NCBI GenBank assembly: GCA_003228875.1
Contig: QIGK01000141.1
Coordinates: forward strand, 1 to 64,000
DNA from: Rhodobacterales bacterium
Lineage (GTDB): Bacteria > Pseudomonadota > Alphaproteobacteria > Rhodobacterales > Rhodobacteraceae
Direction of reading: 5' to 3'
DNA length: 64,000 bases
Position numbers and translations under genes: made by a program
Shown: in pieces, positions 9,259 through 18,766 of the stretch
Position numbering within the stretch: position 1 is the stretch's first letter
How the letters are laid out: every line of letters starts with the position of its first letter
Notes under the pieces: model-generated
What the model saw: the letters and a program-made list of their open reading frames with translations, nothing else
Told to the model about the DNA's origin: nothing
Database searches by the model: none

Positions 9259-10503
9259 TTATGTCACCGCAACCCGAGTTTGAAACCGTAGTTCTTGCCA
9301 TGTTTTGGTGTTCAAAATATCTGTCATAATTTCAACAGCCTTAACCACATCTGCATGGCTGTTATAAAGCGGCGAAAATCCAAAGCGCATGACGTTTGGC
9401 ATTCTAAAGTCGCCAATAACCCCGCGTTTGATCAATGCCTGAACCACCGGATAGGCACCGTGGAACGTCAAAGAAACCTGTGATCCGCGCTGGTTGGCGT
9501 TTCGCGGTGAAAGCAATGCCAGTTCGGGGCAAAACTCAGCCAAAAGCGTGACAAACTGGCTGGTCAACGCCATAGATTTTGCCCGAATATCACTGAGGGA
9601 AAGTGTTGAAAAAATATCCAATCCGGCCTTCATCGCCCGAAAGCTTAAAATTGGCTGAGTGCCGCATAGAAATTTGCGAATGCTGTGGTCAGCTTGAAAT
9701 TCAGTATTGAATTCAAACGGTTGCGCATGCCCCCACCATCCCGAAAGCGGTTGCTTTATGGCCGCCAGATGCCGTTTGGCCGCAAAATTAAACGCCGGAG
9801 ACCCCGGCCCCCCATTCAGATATTTATAGGTGCAGCCCACCGCCAGATCGACATTATTTTTGTTCAGATCAATTGACATATTGCCAGCGCTATGGCACAG
9901 ATCCCAAATCACAACCGCACCTTTTTCTTGCGCATATTGGGTTATTTCAGCCATATCACAGATTTTGCCAGTGCGATAATCCACATGGTTCAGCAGCACA
10001 ACGGCGGTATCTTTGTCGATCAGATCAAGGATATTTCCATCCTGTTCCAGCCGCATTTCCAGCCCAGGGCGGGATGCCAAAACCCCCTCGACCATATATA
10101 AATCGGTGGGAAAACTGCTGGCCTCGGCAACAATAACATGGCGGTCGGGGCGCAGGGAAAGCCCCGCAAAAATTGCTTTGTAAATGTTTAGCGAAGTGGT
10201 GTCGGAAATCACCACCTCGCCCATATCTGCGCCGATCAGCGGCGCGAGAATATCCCCATAATCGGTTGGTAAATCGAACCATTTTGCCTTGTTCCAACTG
10301 GTAATCAGGTCTTGCGCCCATTCATTTTGCACGGTTTCATTAACCGCTGTCAGCGCTGCTTTTGGCATACAACCCAGCGAATTTCCGTCCAGATATATCT
10401 GGCCTTTTGGCAATATAAATTGCGCCGCAACATCGCGTAACGGGTCGTTTGCATCAAGGGTTTTGGCAGCGCTATGGGCAGCGGAAAAATCAGGGTTTTG
10501 CAT
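9259..10503 (-). CDS. kynU: Kynureninase
   Basis: A 414-residue PLP enzyme (fold type I, class V) that would hydrolyse L-kynurenine, or the 3-hydroxy form, to anthranilate and alanine in tryptophan catabolism. Visible landmarks are YLDGNSLGCMPKAA (37-51), DTTSLNIYKA, WDLCHSAGN (200-208) with the PLP-nitrogen Asp201, and the Schiff-base Lys227 in GCTYKYLNGGPGSPAF. The C-terminal MRFGFSPLYNSHADV is also kynureninase-like. The ATG at 10503 is chosen because the family N-terminus begins there; a longer frame would run into the neighbouring gene. It lies 68 bp after a second class-V enzyme on the same strand. No tryptophan dioxygenase or formamidase is visible in the window. Confidence 0.9.
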   Translation of the reverse strand: MQNPDFSAAHSAAKTLDANDPLRDVAAQFILPKGQIYLDGNSLGCMPKAALTAVNETVQNEWAQDLITSWNKAKWFDLPTDYGDILAPLIGADMGEVVISDTTSLNIYKAIFAGLSLRPDRHVIVAEASSFPTDLYMVEGVLASRPGLEMRLEQDGNILDLIDKDTAVVLLNHVDYRTGKICDMAEITQYAQEKGAVVIWDLCHSAGNMSIDLNKNNVDLAVGCTYKYLNGGPGSPAFNFAAKRHLAAIKQPLSGWWGHAQPFEFNTEFQADHSIRKFLCGTQPILSFRAMKAGLDIFSTLSLSDIRAKSMALTSQFVTLLAEFCPELALLSPRNANQRGSQVSLTFHGAYPVVQALIKRGVIGDFRMPNVMRFGFSPLYNSHADVVKAVEIMTDILNTKTWQELRFQTRVAVT

Positions 10504-10571
10504 GGTGGCTCCAAAGGTTTGGCAAAATGTTAACCGCTGAAGAGCAGACCTGCCAGAGCCAAAAGCCAAAC

Positions 10572-11822
10572 CTATCCGGTTATCACTTTGATTGCGCTCA
10601 AAAAACGCGCGACTTCGTGAACCGAATTGTAATGGCACATCGAAACCCTGATACAGTCTTTTCGACCCAGCGGCGTTAAAATTGTGCCCGAATAATGGTC
10701 ATCACGGCGGATATGCACCCTTATGCCATGTTCCGACAACGCTTGTACCAATTCGGCTGAATCAAAGCCATCTTTCCAAAACGAAACCAACCCCTCACGG
10801 GCCGGATTCTCAGCGCCGCCAAGGATTGTAATATCGGGGTAATCCGCCAACCCGGGCAGGTTTCCGGTGCCAAAAATCATGGCTTCTGTTAAGGATTTTT
10901 CATGGTCATGTATAGCATTTCCAGCAGCAACAATACGTTCACGTTGATCACTGCTATCTATAAAATGCCCGCCAAGCCATTCAAAATAGTCAATAACTTT
11001 TGACATCGTTGCATATGCGCCGGTATCGCGCGTGCCTAGTTCCCAATTACCTTCGGGGCCACCAACCAGACAATCATGGGGCAGTATTGTTAACCTTTCC
11101 GAGATCCAGGCCACACCATATCCGTGCCGAGAAAACACCTTATAGGGCGAAATCACATAGCCGTCGATGTCATAGCTATCAATACCAATGCGCCCATGGG
11201 CGGCATGCTGAATGCCGTCAACAATGATAAAACATTGCGGCGCAACTTCGCGAATTGTCTTAATGATTTCGTGTAAATCCACGCCCATACCAGTGACCGG
11301 CGAAGTATGCAAAACCGTGGCAACGCGGGTATCAGGGGTTAGGTATTTCGCATAATCATCCGCTGTCACAGATCCGGTTTCGGAATTATGCGGGATGTTT
11401 ATATATTCATGCCCAGCGATTTTTGCCCAACGAATACAAGCGCTTCGCGTGGCTGGATGTTCAAAACTGCTGCCCAAAACTTTGCCCGACTGGCTGCCAA
11501 GACATGCAGCACTTATCAGGCGAAACAGCAATTCCGTGCCGCTTTCGCCAAATACTATTTGCCCATCTTCACAGTTAAAAAACACCCGCAAATCTGCTCG
11601 TGCCTTGGCAATAATATTAACCAATTCAGCCGAGGCAGGGTTGGCGCGGCCTTGATTATCGGGGATGGCAGCATAGCGTTTAGAAGCCTCCGAAACCGAT
11701 TTTAACGTCAGCGCCCCACCGGCATTTTCAAAAAACACCCGCTCGCCCTGAAACGGGCAAGTGTCAATATTTTCAAACTTATCCCGTAATGAATCCAGTA
11801 TTTCCGATAGGTTTTCCTGCAT
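10572..11822 (-). CDS. Class-V aminotransferase / cysteine desulfurase-like PLP enzyme
   Basis: A 416-residue fold-type I PLP enzyme. Landmarks are VFFENAGGALTL (29-40), FGESGTELLFRL (91-102), SSFEHPATRSACIRW, the cofactor Asp202 and His206 in VDGIQHAAHGRIGID, and the Schiff-base Lys228 in VISPYKVFSRHGYG. It groups by eye with SufS/CsdA-like and isopenicillin-N-epimerase-like proteins, but the Cys-containing loop of true desulfurases is not evident, so I leave the reaction open. It is transcribed ahead of kynU with a short gap, suggesting a shared transcript and possibly a role in amino-acid catabolism. No close relative can be named from sequence alone. Confidence 0.75.
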   Translation of the reverse strand: MQENLSEILDSLRDKFENIDTCPFQGERVFFENAGGALTLKSVSEASKRYAAIPDNQGRANPASAELVNIIAKARADLRVFFNCEDGQIVFGESGTELLFRLISAACLGSQSGKVLGSSFEHPATRSACIRWAKIAGHEYINIPHNSETGSVTADDYAKYLTPDTRVATVLHTSPVTGMGVDLHEIIKTIREVAPQCFIIVDGIQHAAHGRIGIDSYDIDGYVISPYKVFSRHGYGVAWISERLTILPHDCLVGGPEGNWELGTRDTGAYATMSKVIDYFEWLGGHFIDSSDQRERIVAAGNAIHDHEKSLTEAMIFGTGNLPGLADYPDITILGGAENPAREGLVSFWKDGFDSAELVQALSEHGIRVHIRRDDHYSGTILTPLGRKDCIRVSMCHYNSVHEVARFLSAIKVITG

Positions 11823-11893
11823 TTCGTCACCCTAAACTTAGCAAATTTACGGTATGAATATAGCAAATTCACATGTGTTATAATACAAATTTA

Positions 11894-13423
11894 CTATTCC
11901 ACCGGAAAGCTGCCGCCACGTTTATTGCCTGCCTCGATATAGGGCATCAGCCGCTCAACAATTTCACCGCTATTTGGCGGCGGCTGGAAATTTTCCAAAA
12001 TCCCCTGCCAAATTCCGGTGGCACGCTCGCTTGATGTTTTCGCGCCCGCTTCCTCCCAAGCCCCAAAATTCCGCAAATCAGCAACAATCGGTTGGTAAAA
12101 AGCGGTTTCATATCTGTCCATCGTGTGTTGCGTGGCGAAAAAATGCCCGCCCGGGTCCACATCCGTCAAGGCGTCAAACCCGATTTCGGCGTCATTACCC
12201 ACCGGTTTCTGGCACAGCTCTGCCATGGTTTGCAGCACCTCAACATCGTTGATAAATTTCTCAAAACCAAAGCTAAGCCCGCCCTCCAGCCAACCGGCTG
12301 AATGCAAGGTAAACGTGGCATTTGCCATCAGACAGCCCCAAAGGGCAGTGTTGTTTTCATTGGCCGCCTGCATGTCAGCAGCGTTGGATGCCGATCCGCC
12401 AGCCGAGCGCCAAGGCATATCAATCAGCCGCGCCAATTGCCCGCCGCCCAGCTGCATTTTGAACTGTTCCGGCGTGCCAAAAGCCGGTGCGCCGGATTTC
12501 ATATCAACGTTGGAGCTGAACCCGCCATAGCTAACCGGCGCGCCGGGTTTGGTGATTTGCGCCAAAGTAATGCCCATCAGCGATTCCGCATGTTGCAGGG
12601 TTAACGCCCCCGCAACCGTAATCGGGGCCATCGCCCCTGCCAGACAAAACGGCGTAATAACGGTTAACTGGCCATGGCGCGCATAATCAATAATGCCCTG
12701 CGCCATCGGGTTATCCAGCAACCGAGGCGAGTTGGTGTTGATAATAGTGGTCATCCACGGGTCATTTTGAAATTCATCATCCGACAGGTTCAGCCCCAGC
12801 TGCACCATCTCGAACCCTTCCATAACCTGCCCGCGCCCACGGGCAAAAAAGTGCATGTGTTTATCGGCAAATTCCAACTGCGCGCGCACCATTTCATAGT
12901 GGCGAAACTGGATTGGCACGTCTTGGGGCTCGGCAGATTGGCCGATCATGTGGATCACGTCATAATGCTGCGACAGCTTGATGGTTTCGATATGCGATTC
13001 CAGATCGCCGGGTCTGCGACCGCGTTTCATATCGGTGACATTGGGGCAGCCGGAACCGGGGCCAAATATCATAGAACCCTCAAGATAATCCAGCTCTTTC
13101 AAAGGGTTAGCACATCTAAGGCGGATGTTTTTTGGCGCGGTTTTCAGGGCCTCAATAACAATATCGCGGCCGATGAACACCATCTCATCATCAACAACTT
13201 TTGCACCCGCTTTGGCAAAAAGCTCCCGCGCTTCGGGCAGCAATACCTTAACACCCAGCTCCTCCAACACCCGCAAGGCTGTGTTGTGGATATTGTTGAT
13301 CTCGTCATCCGAAAACGCCTTTTGCGGCTCAAACGGATGTTTTAGGTTGCTATAATTCGGGCTGCGGGTCTGGGTCGGTTTTAAATTTGTGCGACGACGA
13401 CGGCGGGTACGATTCTGTTCCAT
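11894..13423 (-). CDS. Trimethylamine methyltransferase (MttB) superfamily protein, non-pyrrolysine type
   Basis: A 509-residue protein of the MttB/MtgB superfamily. A basic, low-complexity N-terminus (NRTRRRRRTN) precedes a TIM-barrel-like body with FGPGSGCPNVTDMKRGRRPG, PFCLAGAMAPITVAGALTLQHAESL and GGGQLARLIDMPWRSAGGSASNAAD, all typical of the family. No in-frame amber codon is present, so it is a non-pyrrolysine member; characterised members demethylate quaternary amines such as glycine betaine. It starts at 13423, sharing a base with the stop of the upstream DMGDH-type gene (TAATG), so the two are coupled. No corrinoid protein gene is in the window, so a cobalamin-dependent mechanism is uncertain. 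The gene is the last in a LysR-DMGDH-MttB operon. Confidence 0.88.
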   Translation of the reverse strand: MEQNRTRRRRRTNLKPTQTRSPNYSNLKHPFEPQKAFSDDEINNIHNTALRVLEELGVKVLLPEARELFAKAGAKVVDDEMVFIGRDIVIEALKTAPKNIRLRCANPLKELDYLEGSMIFGPGSGCPNVTDMKRGRRPGDLESHIETIKLSQHYDVIHMIGQSAEPQDVPIQFRHYEMVRAQLEFADKHMHFFARGRGQVMEGFEMVQLGLNLSDDEFQNDPWMTTIINTNSPRLLDNPMAQGIIDYARHGQLTVITPFCLAGAMAPITVAGALTLQHAESLMGITLAQITKPGAPVSYGGFSSNVDMKSGAPAFGTPEQFKMQLGGGQLARLIDMPWRSAGGSASNAADMQAANENNTALWGCLMANATFTLHSAGWLEGGLSFGFEKFINDVEVLQTMAELCQKPVGNDAEIGFDALTDVDPGGHFFATQHTMDRYETAFYQPIVADLRNFGAWEEAGAKTSSERATGIWQGILENFQPPPNSGEIVERLMPYIEAGNKRGGSFPVE

Positions 13424-15960
13424 TACGACCTCATTTTTGATCCGGAGGGATCGAATAGTGGTTCAACTGTCAAAGTAGCAGGATAGCGGACGCCCAAAAT
13501 TTCGACCTCAAAAAATCCGGCTTCGGTTTGGGTGGCCAATTCATTGGGCAAATACCCTTGCGCCAGCGACTTTTCAACAAAATGCCCATAGCCGCCCGAG
13601 GTCACCCAGCCAACCACCCGCCAGCCATCGGTTGGCTCCGGTCTTTGGGTTGGCTTGCCGTCAGCATCATATTTAGTGCCGCCATAGGTGCTGGTCTCTG
13701 GGATACTGTCATAGTGCTTGGTGGTTTTGGCCCAAATGGGTTCATCCGAAATCACATCAGCAGTGTCGACGTCAATCATCAGCGTGACACGCTTAATCTC
13801 CGGCCCGTCGCTGTGTTCCTGTGCCGCGGCTTCGCGCCCGATAAAGTCATTTTTTGACAGTTTGACAAAACGGTCCATGTCAGCCGCATAAGGGCCATAA
13901 ACCGGCCTAAGTTCGGCAAACCATGTCGGAAAATTCTTTTCCAAACGCATGGAAAGCAGGGCGCGCATGCCAAAATCCTTGATTTCAAATTCAACGCCAG
14001 CTTCCTTGATTGCCCGATATAGCTGGCGCAAATAGGTTGGCTCTGTCCAGATTTCATAACCAAGATCGCCAGAATAAGTGATGCGGTTCAACTTGCACGG
14101 CACGCCGGCAACGGCGGTTTCAGCATAATCCATAAAGCGGAAATTCTGGTTGGAAATGTCAAAATCCACCAGCTTTTGCAGCAATTTCCGCGAGTTTGGC
14201 CCAGCAATGGACAGGCCTGACATGGTCTGCCCGTAAACATGGATTTTAACGCCGAATGCTGGCAAATGCGATTCAAACCAGCGCATATGGTAAATCTGCG
14301 CGGTCGAAGATCCCCACATCTGAAACCGGTTTTCAGCCGCCTTGGCAATGGTGAAATCGCCGATCAATTTGCCTTTTTCGTTCAGCATCGGGGTCAAAAC
14401 CAGACGCCCTGTTTTGGGCATAGTGTTGGTCATTAAACCCGATAACCATGCCTCGGCACCTTCACCGGTGATCTCGTATTTGGCAAAATTCGATATTTCT
14501 GTAACACCAACCGAATTGCGCACGGCGCGCACCTCAGCCCCCACATGTTCAAAACTGTTTGAGCGGTGAAAGGATGGAATATCAATCGGTTCACTGCCTT
14601 TTGGCGCAAACCAGAGCGGCGCTTCCAGCCCCCAGCTATTGCCCATCACCGCGTTGTTTTCCTTGGTCATGATGTCATAAAGCGGGGTGGTTTGCTGTGG
14701 GCGGCCCGCCGGTAATTCCTCATTCGGATAGGAAATTGAGAATCGCCGTGAATAGTTCTCGCGCACTTTGGCACTGGTATAACGCAAGGTTGCCCATTCG
14801 CCATAACGGGTCACATCCATGGCAAAAACATCTAGCCCCGGGTCATTATTGACCATCCAGTTCGCCAAGGTCAGGCCAACGCCGCCGCCTTGGGAAAACC
14901 CTGCCATCACGCCACACGCAGTCCAGTAATTGGTCAGCCCCTGCAGCGGCCCGACCAGCGGGTTGCCATCGGGCGCAAAGGTAAACGGGCCGTTGATAAC
15001 CTGTTTGATACCGGCGCGTTCAAACGCAGGAAAATGTTTGAACCCGACCTCCAATGATGGCGCAATGCGCTCCAGATCCGGTTCCAGCAATTCATGGCCA
15101 AAATCCCAAGGCGTGTTGACCGGAGACCAAGGCACGCCAGCTTTTTCATAGGTGCCAAGCAGCATGCCATTGCGTTCCTGGCGGGTATAAATCTCACCTT
15201 TGAAATCAATGACGCTAATCAATTGGCGGCCGGAATCTTGATTAAATTCAATGACCTCTGGCATATCATCGGTTAACAGATACATATGTTCCATGGCCAA
15301 TATCGGCAATTCCAAACCAACCATACGGCCAACCTCGCGTGCCCAAAGCCCCGCCGCGTTAACCACATGTTCGCAGCGCACCGTGCCCTGTTCGGTCACA
15401 ACATTCCATGTGCCATCCGCGTCTTGGGTGATCTCCTCAACCTTGTTGCGCAGCACAATCTCAGCGCCAAGTTTCTGCGCCGATTTGGCATAGGCATGGG
15501 TGGTTCCTGATGGGTCAAGATGACCCTGAACCGGGTCCCACAGCGCCCCGACAAAATTGGTTTCGTCCATCAGCGGGAACATTGCTTTGGCCTCGGATGG
15601 GGTAATCAATTCTGAATCCACCCCCGAACAGCGACCACGCGCATGGGTGAGGCGCAAGAAATCCATGCGTTCTTCTGTGTCGGCCATCATCACGCCGCCG
15701 GTCAGGTGTAAGCCGCAGGCTTGGCCGGAAATCTTTTCCAATTCTTCATAAAGCGACACGGTATAGGCTTGAAGCTTGGCGATATTCGGATCACCGTTCA
15801 AGGTGTGAAACCCGCCCGCCGCGTGCCATGATGACCCTGATGTCAGTTCAGAACGTTCAATCATCATAACGTCGGTCCAGCCAGCGCGGGCCAGATGGAA
15901 CAAGACCGAGGCGCCAATAACGCCCCCGCCAATCACTACAACTCGGGTTTCGGTTTTCAT
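13423..15960 (-). CDS. FAD-dependent oxidoreductase with GcvT domain (dimethylglycine/sarcosine dehydrogenase-like)
   Basis: An 845-residue two-domain enzyme. The N-terminal ~420 residues are a DAO-family flavin domain with VVVIGGGVIGASVLFHLARAG (7-27), SSWHAAGGFHTLN, the typical His of covalent-FAD relatives, and ACGVMAGFSQGGGVG. The remainder is an aminomethyltransferase (GcvT-type) folate domain, with NSVGVTEISNFAKYEITG, YSGDLGYEIWTE and RLEKNFPTWFAELRP. Such proteins oxidatively demethylate N-methyl glycines (dimethylglycine, sarcosine) and pass one-carbon units to tetrahydrofolate. The ATG at 15960 follows GGAGC and overlaps the LysR stop (ATGA). Coupling to the MttB-family gene points to betaine or a related methylated amine as substrate. 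Confidence 0.88.
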   Translation of the reverse strand: MKTETRVVVIGGGVIGASVLFHLARAGWTDVMMIERSELTSGSSWHAAGGFHTLNGDPNIAKLQAYTVSLYEELEKISGQACGLHLTGGVMMADTEERMDFLRLTHARGRCSGVDSELITPSEAKAMFPLMDETNFVGALWDPVQGHLDPSGTTHAYAKSAQKLGAEIVLRNKVEEITQDADGTWNVVTEQGTVRCEHVVNAAGLWAREVGRMVGLELPILAMEHMYLLTDDMPEVIEFNQDSGRQLISVIDFKGEIYTRQERNGMLLGTYEKAGVPWSPVNTPWDFGHELLEPDLERIAPSLEVGFKHFPAFERAGIKQVINGPFTFAPDGNPLVGPLQGLTNYWTACGVMAGFSQGGGVGLTLANWMVNNDPGLDVFAMDVTRYGEWATLRYTSAKVRENYSRRFSISYPNEELPAGRPQQTTPLYDIMTKENNAVMGNSWGLEAPLWFAPKGSEPIDIPSFHRSNSFEHVGAEVRAVRNSVGVTEISNFAKYEITGEGAEAWLSGLMTNTMPKTGRLVLTPMLNEKGKLIGDFTIAKAAENRFQMWGSSTAQIYHMRWFESHLPAFGVKIHVYGQTMSGLSIAGPNSRKLLQKLVDFDISNQNFRFMDYAETAVAGVPCKLNRITYSGDLGYEIWTEPTYLRQLYRAIKEAGVEFEIKDFGMRALLSMRLEKNFPTWFAELRPVYGPYAADMDRFVKLSKNDFIGREAAAQEHSDGPEIKRVTLMIDVDTADVISDEPIWAKTTKHYDSIPETSTYGGTKYDADGKPTQRPEPTDGWRVVGWVTSGGYGHFVEKSLAQGYLPNELATQTEAGFFEVEILGVRYPATLTVEPLFDPSGSKMRS

Positions 15961-16895
15961 TGGGATGCTCCTTGGGCAACAGGGAAATTCCTGCTGGTTG
16001 AGATGTCTTTTCTGCAATTATCCAGCAGCCAATCGCGGAATTGTTGCACAACCGGGCGGTTGGCGCTGCGCTGCGGGATCGTCAGGCAATAAGGTTGGCT
16101 GCGCGACAGCGACAGCGGGTGGGCAATGACAAGGCTTTTGTTTCGAAGCAGGCTCTCCAACATCAGCCCCTGCACCAAACACACCCCTAACCCATTAGTG
16201 GCGAGACGGATTGCTGCCATTGATGTGTCGGCAATCAAGCCCGAATTTGCCTGATTGCCCATCGGAATTCCAGCGGCCTCGAACCAGTCGCGCCAAGTAG
16301 CAAAGCTGGCGGAGGCAGGGCCCCAATCCGTATGGATCAGGGGGATTTTGTCCAATTCCATCGGCTTGTTTTTTGCCAGAAAATCAGGGGTACAAACTGC
16401 ATAAATCGTGTCTACCGCAATTTCTGACGTATCGTGGGTGCGGTAATGGAACCGGCCATAAGACATGCGAATATCAATGCCGTTTTGGTCAAAATTTATG
16501 GGGTCATTGTCACTGCGTAACGAAATATTATGAATGTTAAACCGAGACATAAAATCCCCGATCCGATGGGAAAGCCAACCCGAAACAATCGAAGCAGGCG
16601 CGGATATGGTCAGGCGGGCCTTGGCTGAACTGCCGGTAATTTGCCGCGAAATCGCATGAAGCTCATCAAAGGCAATGCCAAGGCGCGGCAATACTTCTAA
16701 ACCTGCCTCGGTCGGGGTGATATTTCGGTGGGAACGGTGAAAAAGCTCTCGGCCAATCTGCGTTTCCAGCCCGCGTACCAACTGGCCAACCGCAGCGGCA
16801 GAAACTTTCAGCTCGTTTGAGGCAGCCGCAAAGCTTCCGGTGCGTGCGGATGCTTCAAAGGCGCGGAGCGCTTTTAGGGATGGCAGCGATTTCAT
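15957..16895 (-). CDS. LysR-family transcriptional regulator (GcvA-like)
   Basis: A 312-residue regulator. The N-terminal winged helix spans about residues 4-62 (SLKALRAFEASARTGSFAAASNELKVSAAAVGQLVRGLE), followed by a LysR substrate-binding domain with DIRMSYGRFHYRT and TNGLGVCLVQGLML. It is the first gene of the LysR-DMGDH-MttB operon, and its stop overlaps the next start, so it probably controls its own operon. It may also control the divergent desaturase gene from the AT-rich region 16896-16997, where a dyad lies. The inducer would be a methylated amine by context, which is inference. Confidence 0.88.
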   Translation of the reverse strand: MKSLPSLKALRAFEASARTGSFAAASNELKVSAAAVGQLVRGLETQIGRELFHRSHRNITPTEAGLEVLPRLGIAFDELHAISRQITGSSAKARLTISAPASIVSGWLSHRIGDFMSRFNIHNISLRSDNDPINFDQNGIDIRMSYGRFHYRTHDTSEIAVDTIYAVCTPDFLAKNKPMELDKIPLIHTDWGPASASFATWRDWFEAAGIPMGNQANSGLIADTSMAAIRLATNGLGVCLVQGLMLESLLRNKSLVIAHPLSLSRSQPYCLTIPQRSANRPVVQQFRDWLLDNCRKDISTSRNFPVAQGASQ

Positions 16896-16921
16896 GGCCG
16901 GACACTAGAAAGGAAAACTTT

Positions 16922-16943
16922 ATCAATCAACACTTTTATTGAT
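16922..16943. promoter_or_regulatory. Dyad ATCAAT-N10-ATTGAT between divergent LysR and desaturase genes
   Basis: Two 6-bp arms in perfect inverted orientation (16922-16927 and 16938-16943) lie 27 bp upstream of the LysR start and 55 bp upstream of the desaturase ATG. Size and position fit a LysR-type recognition site. No experimental consensus is available for this regulator, so the assignment is positional. Confidence 0.4.
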
Positions 16944-16997
16944 TTTTAAAATATTTTTTCTTTTGATAACATTTCTGTGAAAACATCAGGGAACCAG

Positions 16998-17921
16998 ATG
17001 ACAATTATTCAAAATTTCAAAAAAGTAGAATGGCCGACATTGGCGCTGATTGTGGCCTGCTCTGCGGTTGTTTTTCTGGTGACATTTTACAGTGATATTT
17101 TAACGCTTTGGCTGGCTTTGCCGATCTTAACCCTTGCTCTGGCACTGCACTCATCTTTGCAACACGAGGTTTTGCACGGGCATCCCTTTGCCAACCGAGT
17201 TGCAAACGAAGCGCTGGTTTTTGTTTCTTTTGGGATGTTTTTACCTTTTCGACGGTTTCGCGACACCCATATTCAACACCATTTTGACCCAAATCTAACC
17301 GACCCTTACGACGACCCAGAAACCCATTTTCACGATCCGGAAGTCTGGGTGACCTATGGCGTTATGACCCAGTTTCTGCTTAAGATAAACAACAGCTTGG
17401 CGGGGCGAATGTTGTTAGGGCCGATGATAAGTTTTGGGCTGTTTTATCTGGATGATTTGCGTAAAATAAAGGCTGGCAACCGTCAGGTTATTCTGGCTTA
17501 TCTGCTGCATTTTGCTGGATTGATGCCGTTAATTTTATGGCTGGCAACCATGAATAACATGCCGGTCTGGGTGTATCTTTTGGCTTGTTATGCTGCGGTC
17601 TCATTGCTCAAAATCCGTACTTTTCTGGAACATCGCGCCCATGATGACAGCACCGCGCGTTCCGTTATAATTGAGGATTACGGCTTTTTGTCGCTGTTGT
17701 TTCTCAACAATAATTTACACGCGGTGCATCATGCAATGCCCGGACTTGCATGGTATAAAATCCCCAAAGTGTTCAAGGCAGATCGGGCGCGGTTTCTGGC
17801 TGAAAACGGTGGATACCGATTTTCAAACTATACCGAGGTTTTTCGGAGTTATCTTTTCAAAGCCAAAGACCAAGTTCCGCATCCGATCTGGAACAAATCG
17901 AATCGTCCCAAGCCAAAATGA
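16998..17921 (+). CDS. Fatty acid desaturase family protein
   Basis: A 307-residue integral membrane di-iron enzyme. The three histidine boxes are visible: HEVLHGH (56-62), HIQHH (91-95) and NLHAVHH near residue 240. Hydrophobic stretches at about 13-52, 70-85 and 170-205 give the usual paired transmembrane hairpins. The ATG at 16998 is preceded by AGGGAA, and a GTG at 16977 is a weaker alternative. The stop overlaps the next gene's ATG (17918-17921), so it is translationally coupled to a PhnD-like binding protein, an unexpected partner. Substrate is unknown: acyl chains, a carotenoid-like compound or another lipid are all possible within this family. Confidence 0.85.
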   Translation: MTIIQNFKKVEWPTLALIVACSAVVFLVTFYSDILTLWLALPILTLALALHSSLQHEVLHGHPFANRVANEALVFVSFGMFLPFRRFRDTHIQHHFDPNLTDPYDDPETHFHDPEVWVTYGVMTQFLLKINNSLAGRMLLGPMISFGLFYLDDLRKIKAGNRQVILAYLLHFAGLMPLILWLATMNNMPVWVYLLACYAAVSLLKIRTFLEHRAHDDSTARSVIIEDYGFLSLLFLNNNLHAVHHAMPGLAWYKIPKVFKADRARFLAENGGYRFSNYTEVFRSYLFKAKDQVPHPIWNKSNRPKPK

Positions 17922-18727
17922 CCGGTGTGGCTGCATTTCAGATGTATGATTTCCCTGAAATCCGCGAAAGCACTGACCGGTTCTGGCAGTTGATTCGCTC
18001 GGAACTGGCAATTTCCGGCATTCTTGCCCCCGTGTTGTTAACCGAGGATCGCGCGCCAACAGCCCTGTGGCGCGACCCTGACATGGTGTTAAGCCAGACC
18101 TGCGGCTTGCCGTATATTCGCGGCTTGGCGGGGCAGGCGGTATTGATTGGCACACCGGATTACGGGATTATTCCGGCGCAGCCGGGCCATTATTTCAGCG
18201 TTATTATTGTATCGAAAAACAGCCCGTATCAGACCCCGTATCAGACATTGGCTGACATGCAGGATTCAACCTTTGCATTTAATGATGTTGGCAGCCAGTC
18301 AGGGGTGTTTGCAATTTTGGACTTGTTGTTTGAGCAATTCGGCGAAAAGCGATTTTTTGGTGATTGTCTAGCTTCGGGTAGCCATGCTGCATCTTTGGCA
18401 ATGGTGGCGTCTGGTCAGGCAGATATTGCGGCGATTGATGCGGTAACTTGGCGTTATTTGTGCGATTTTAACCAAGATACCCGACATGTCAGGATCTTGA
18501 CGCACACCCGTTCTGCACCGGGGTTGCCTTTTATTACGGGTGATGCGCGCCATGCAGCAGATATTGCCGATGCGGTCGAACGTGCAATTGCAAAATTGGC
18601 GGACCAAGACCATGCACAGCTGGGGATTTGTGGCTTTTGGCGGTCTGAAAAAGCCGATTATCAGGTCTTGGCGCGGCGCGCGGCGCGGGTTTCTGGGCTT
18701 CTAGAAAAACATGGCTTGGGCAACTAA
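17918..18727 (+). CDS. PhnD/SsuA-like substrate-binding domain protein without signal peptide
   Basis: A 269-residue protein resembling the periplasmic phosphonate/phosphate-binding (PhnD) family. Family-like segments are VLSQTCGLPYI, GHYFSVIIVSKNSPY, FAFNDVGSQSGVFAILDLL and LASGSHAASLAMVASGQADIAAIDAVTW. The N-terminus MTGVAAFQMYDFPEIRES shows no signal peptide or lipobox, so the protein may stay in the cytoplasm or be a repurposed ligand-binding domain. It is coupled by ATGA to the upstream desaturase, and no permease or ATPase is nearby. It may act as a sensor or carrier for the same, unknown, pathway. Confidence 0.75.
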   Translation: MTGVAAFQMYDFPEIRESTDRFWQLIRSELAISGILAPVLLTEDRAPTALWRDPDMVLSQTCGLPYIRGLAGQAVLIGTPDYGIIPAQPGHYFSVIIVSKNSPYQTPYQTLADMQDSTFAFNDVGSQSGVFAILDLLFEQFGEKRFFGDCLASGSHAASLAMVASGQADIAAIDAVTWRYLCDFNQDTRHVRILTHTRSAPGLPFITGDARHAADIADAVERAIAKLADQDHAQLGICGFWRSEKADYQVLARRAARVSGLLEKHGLGN

Positions 18728-18766
18728 CGTCACCCAAGCCAATATTCCAACAAAATAATTTGGCGG

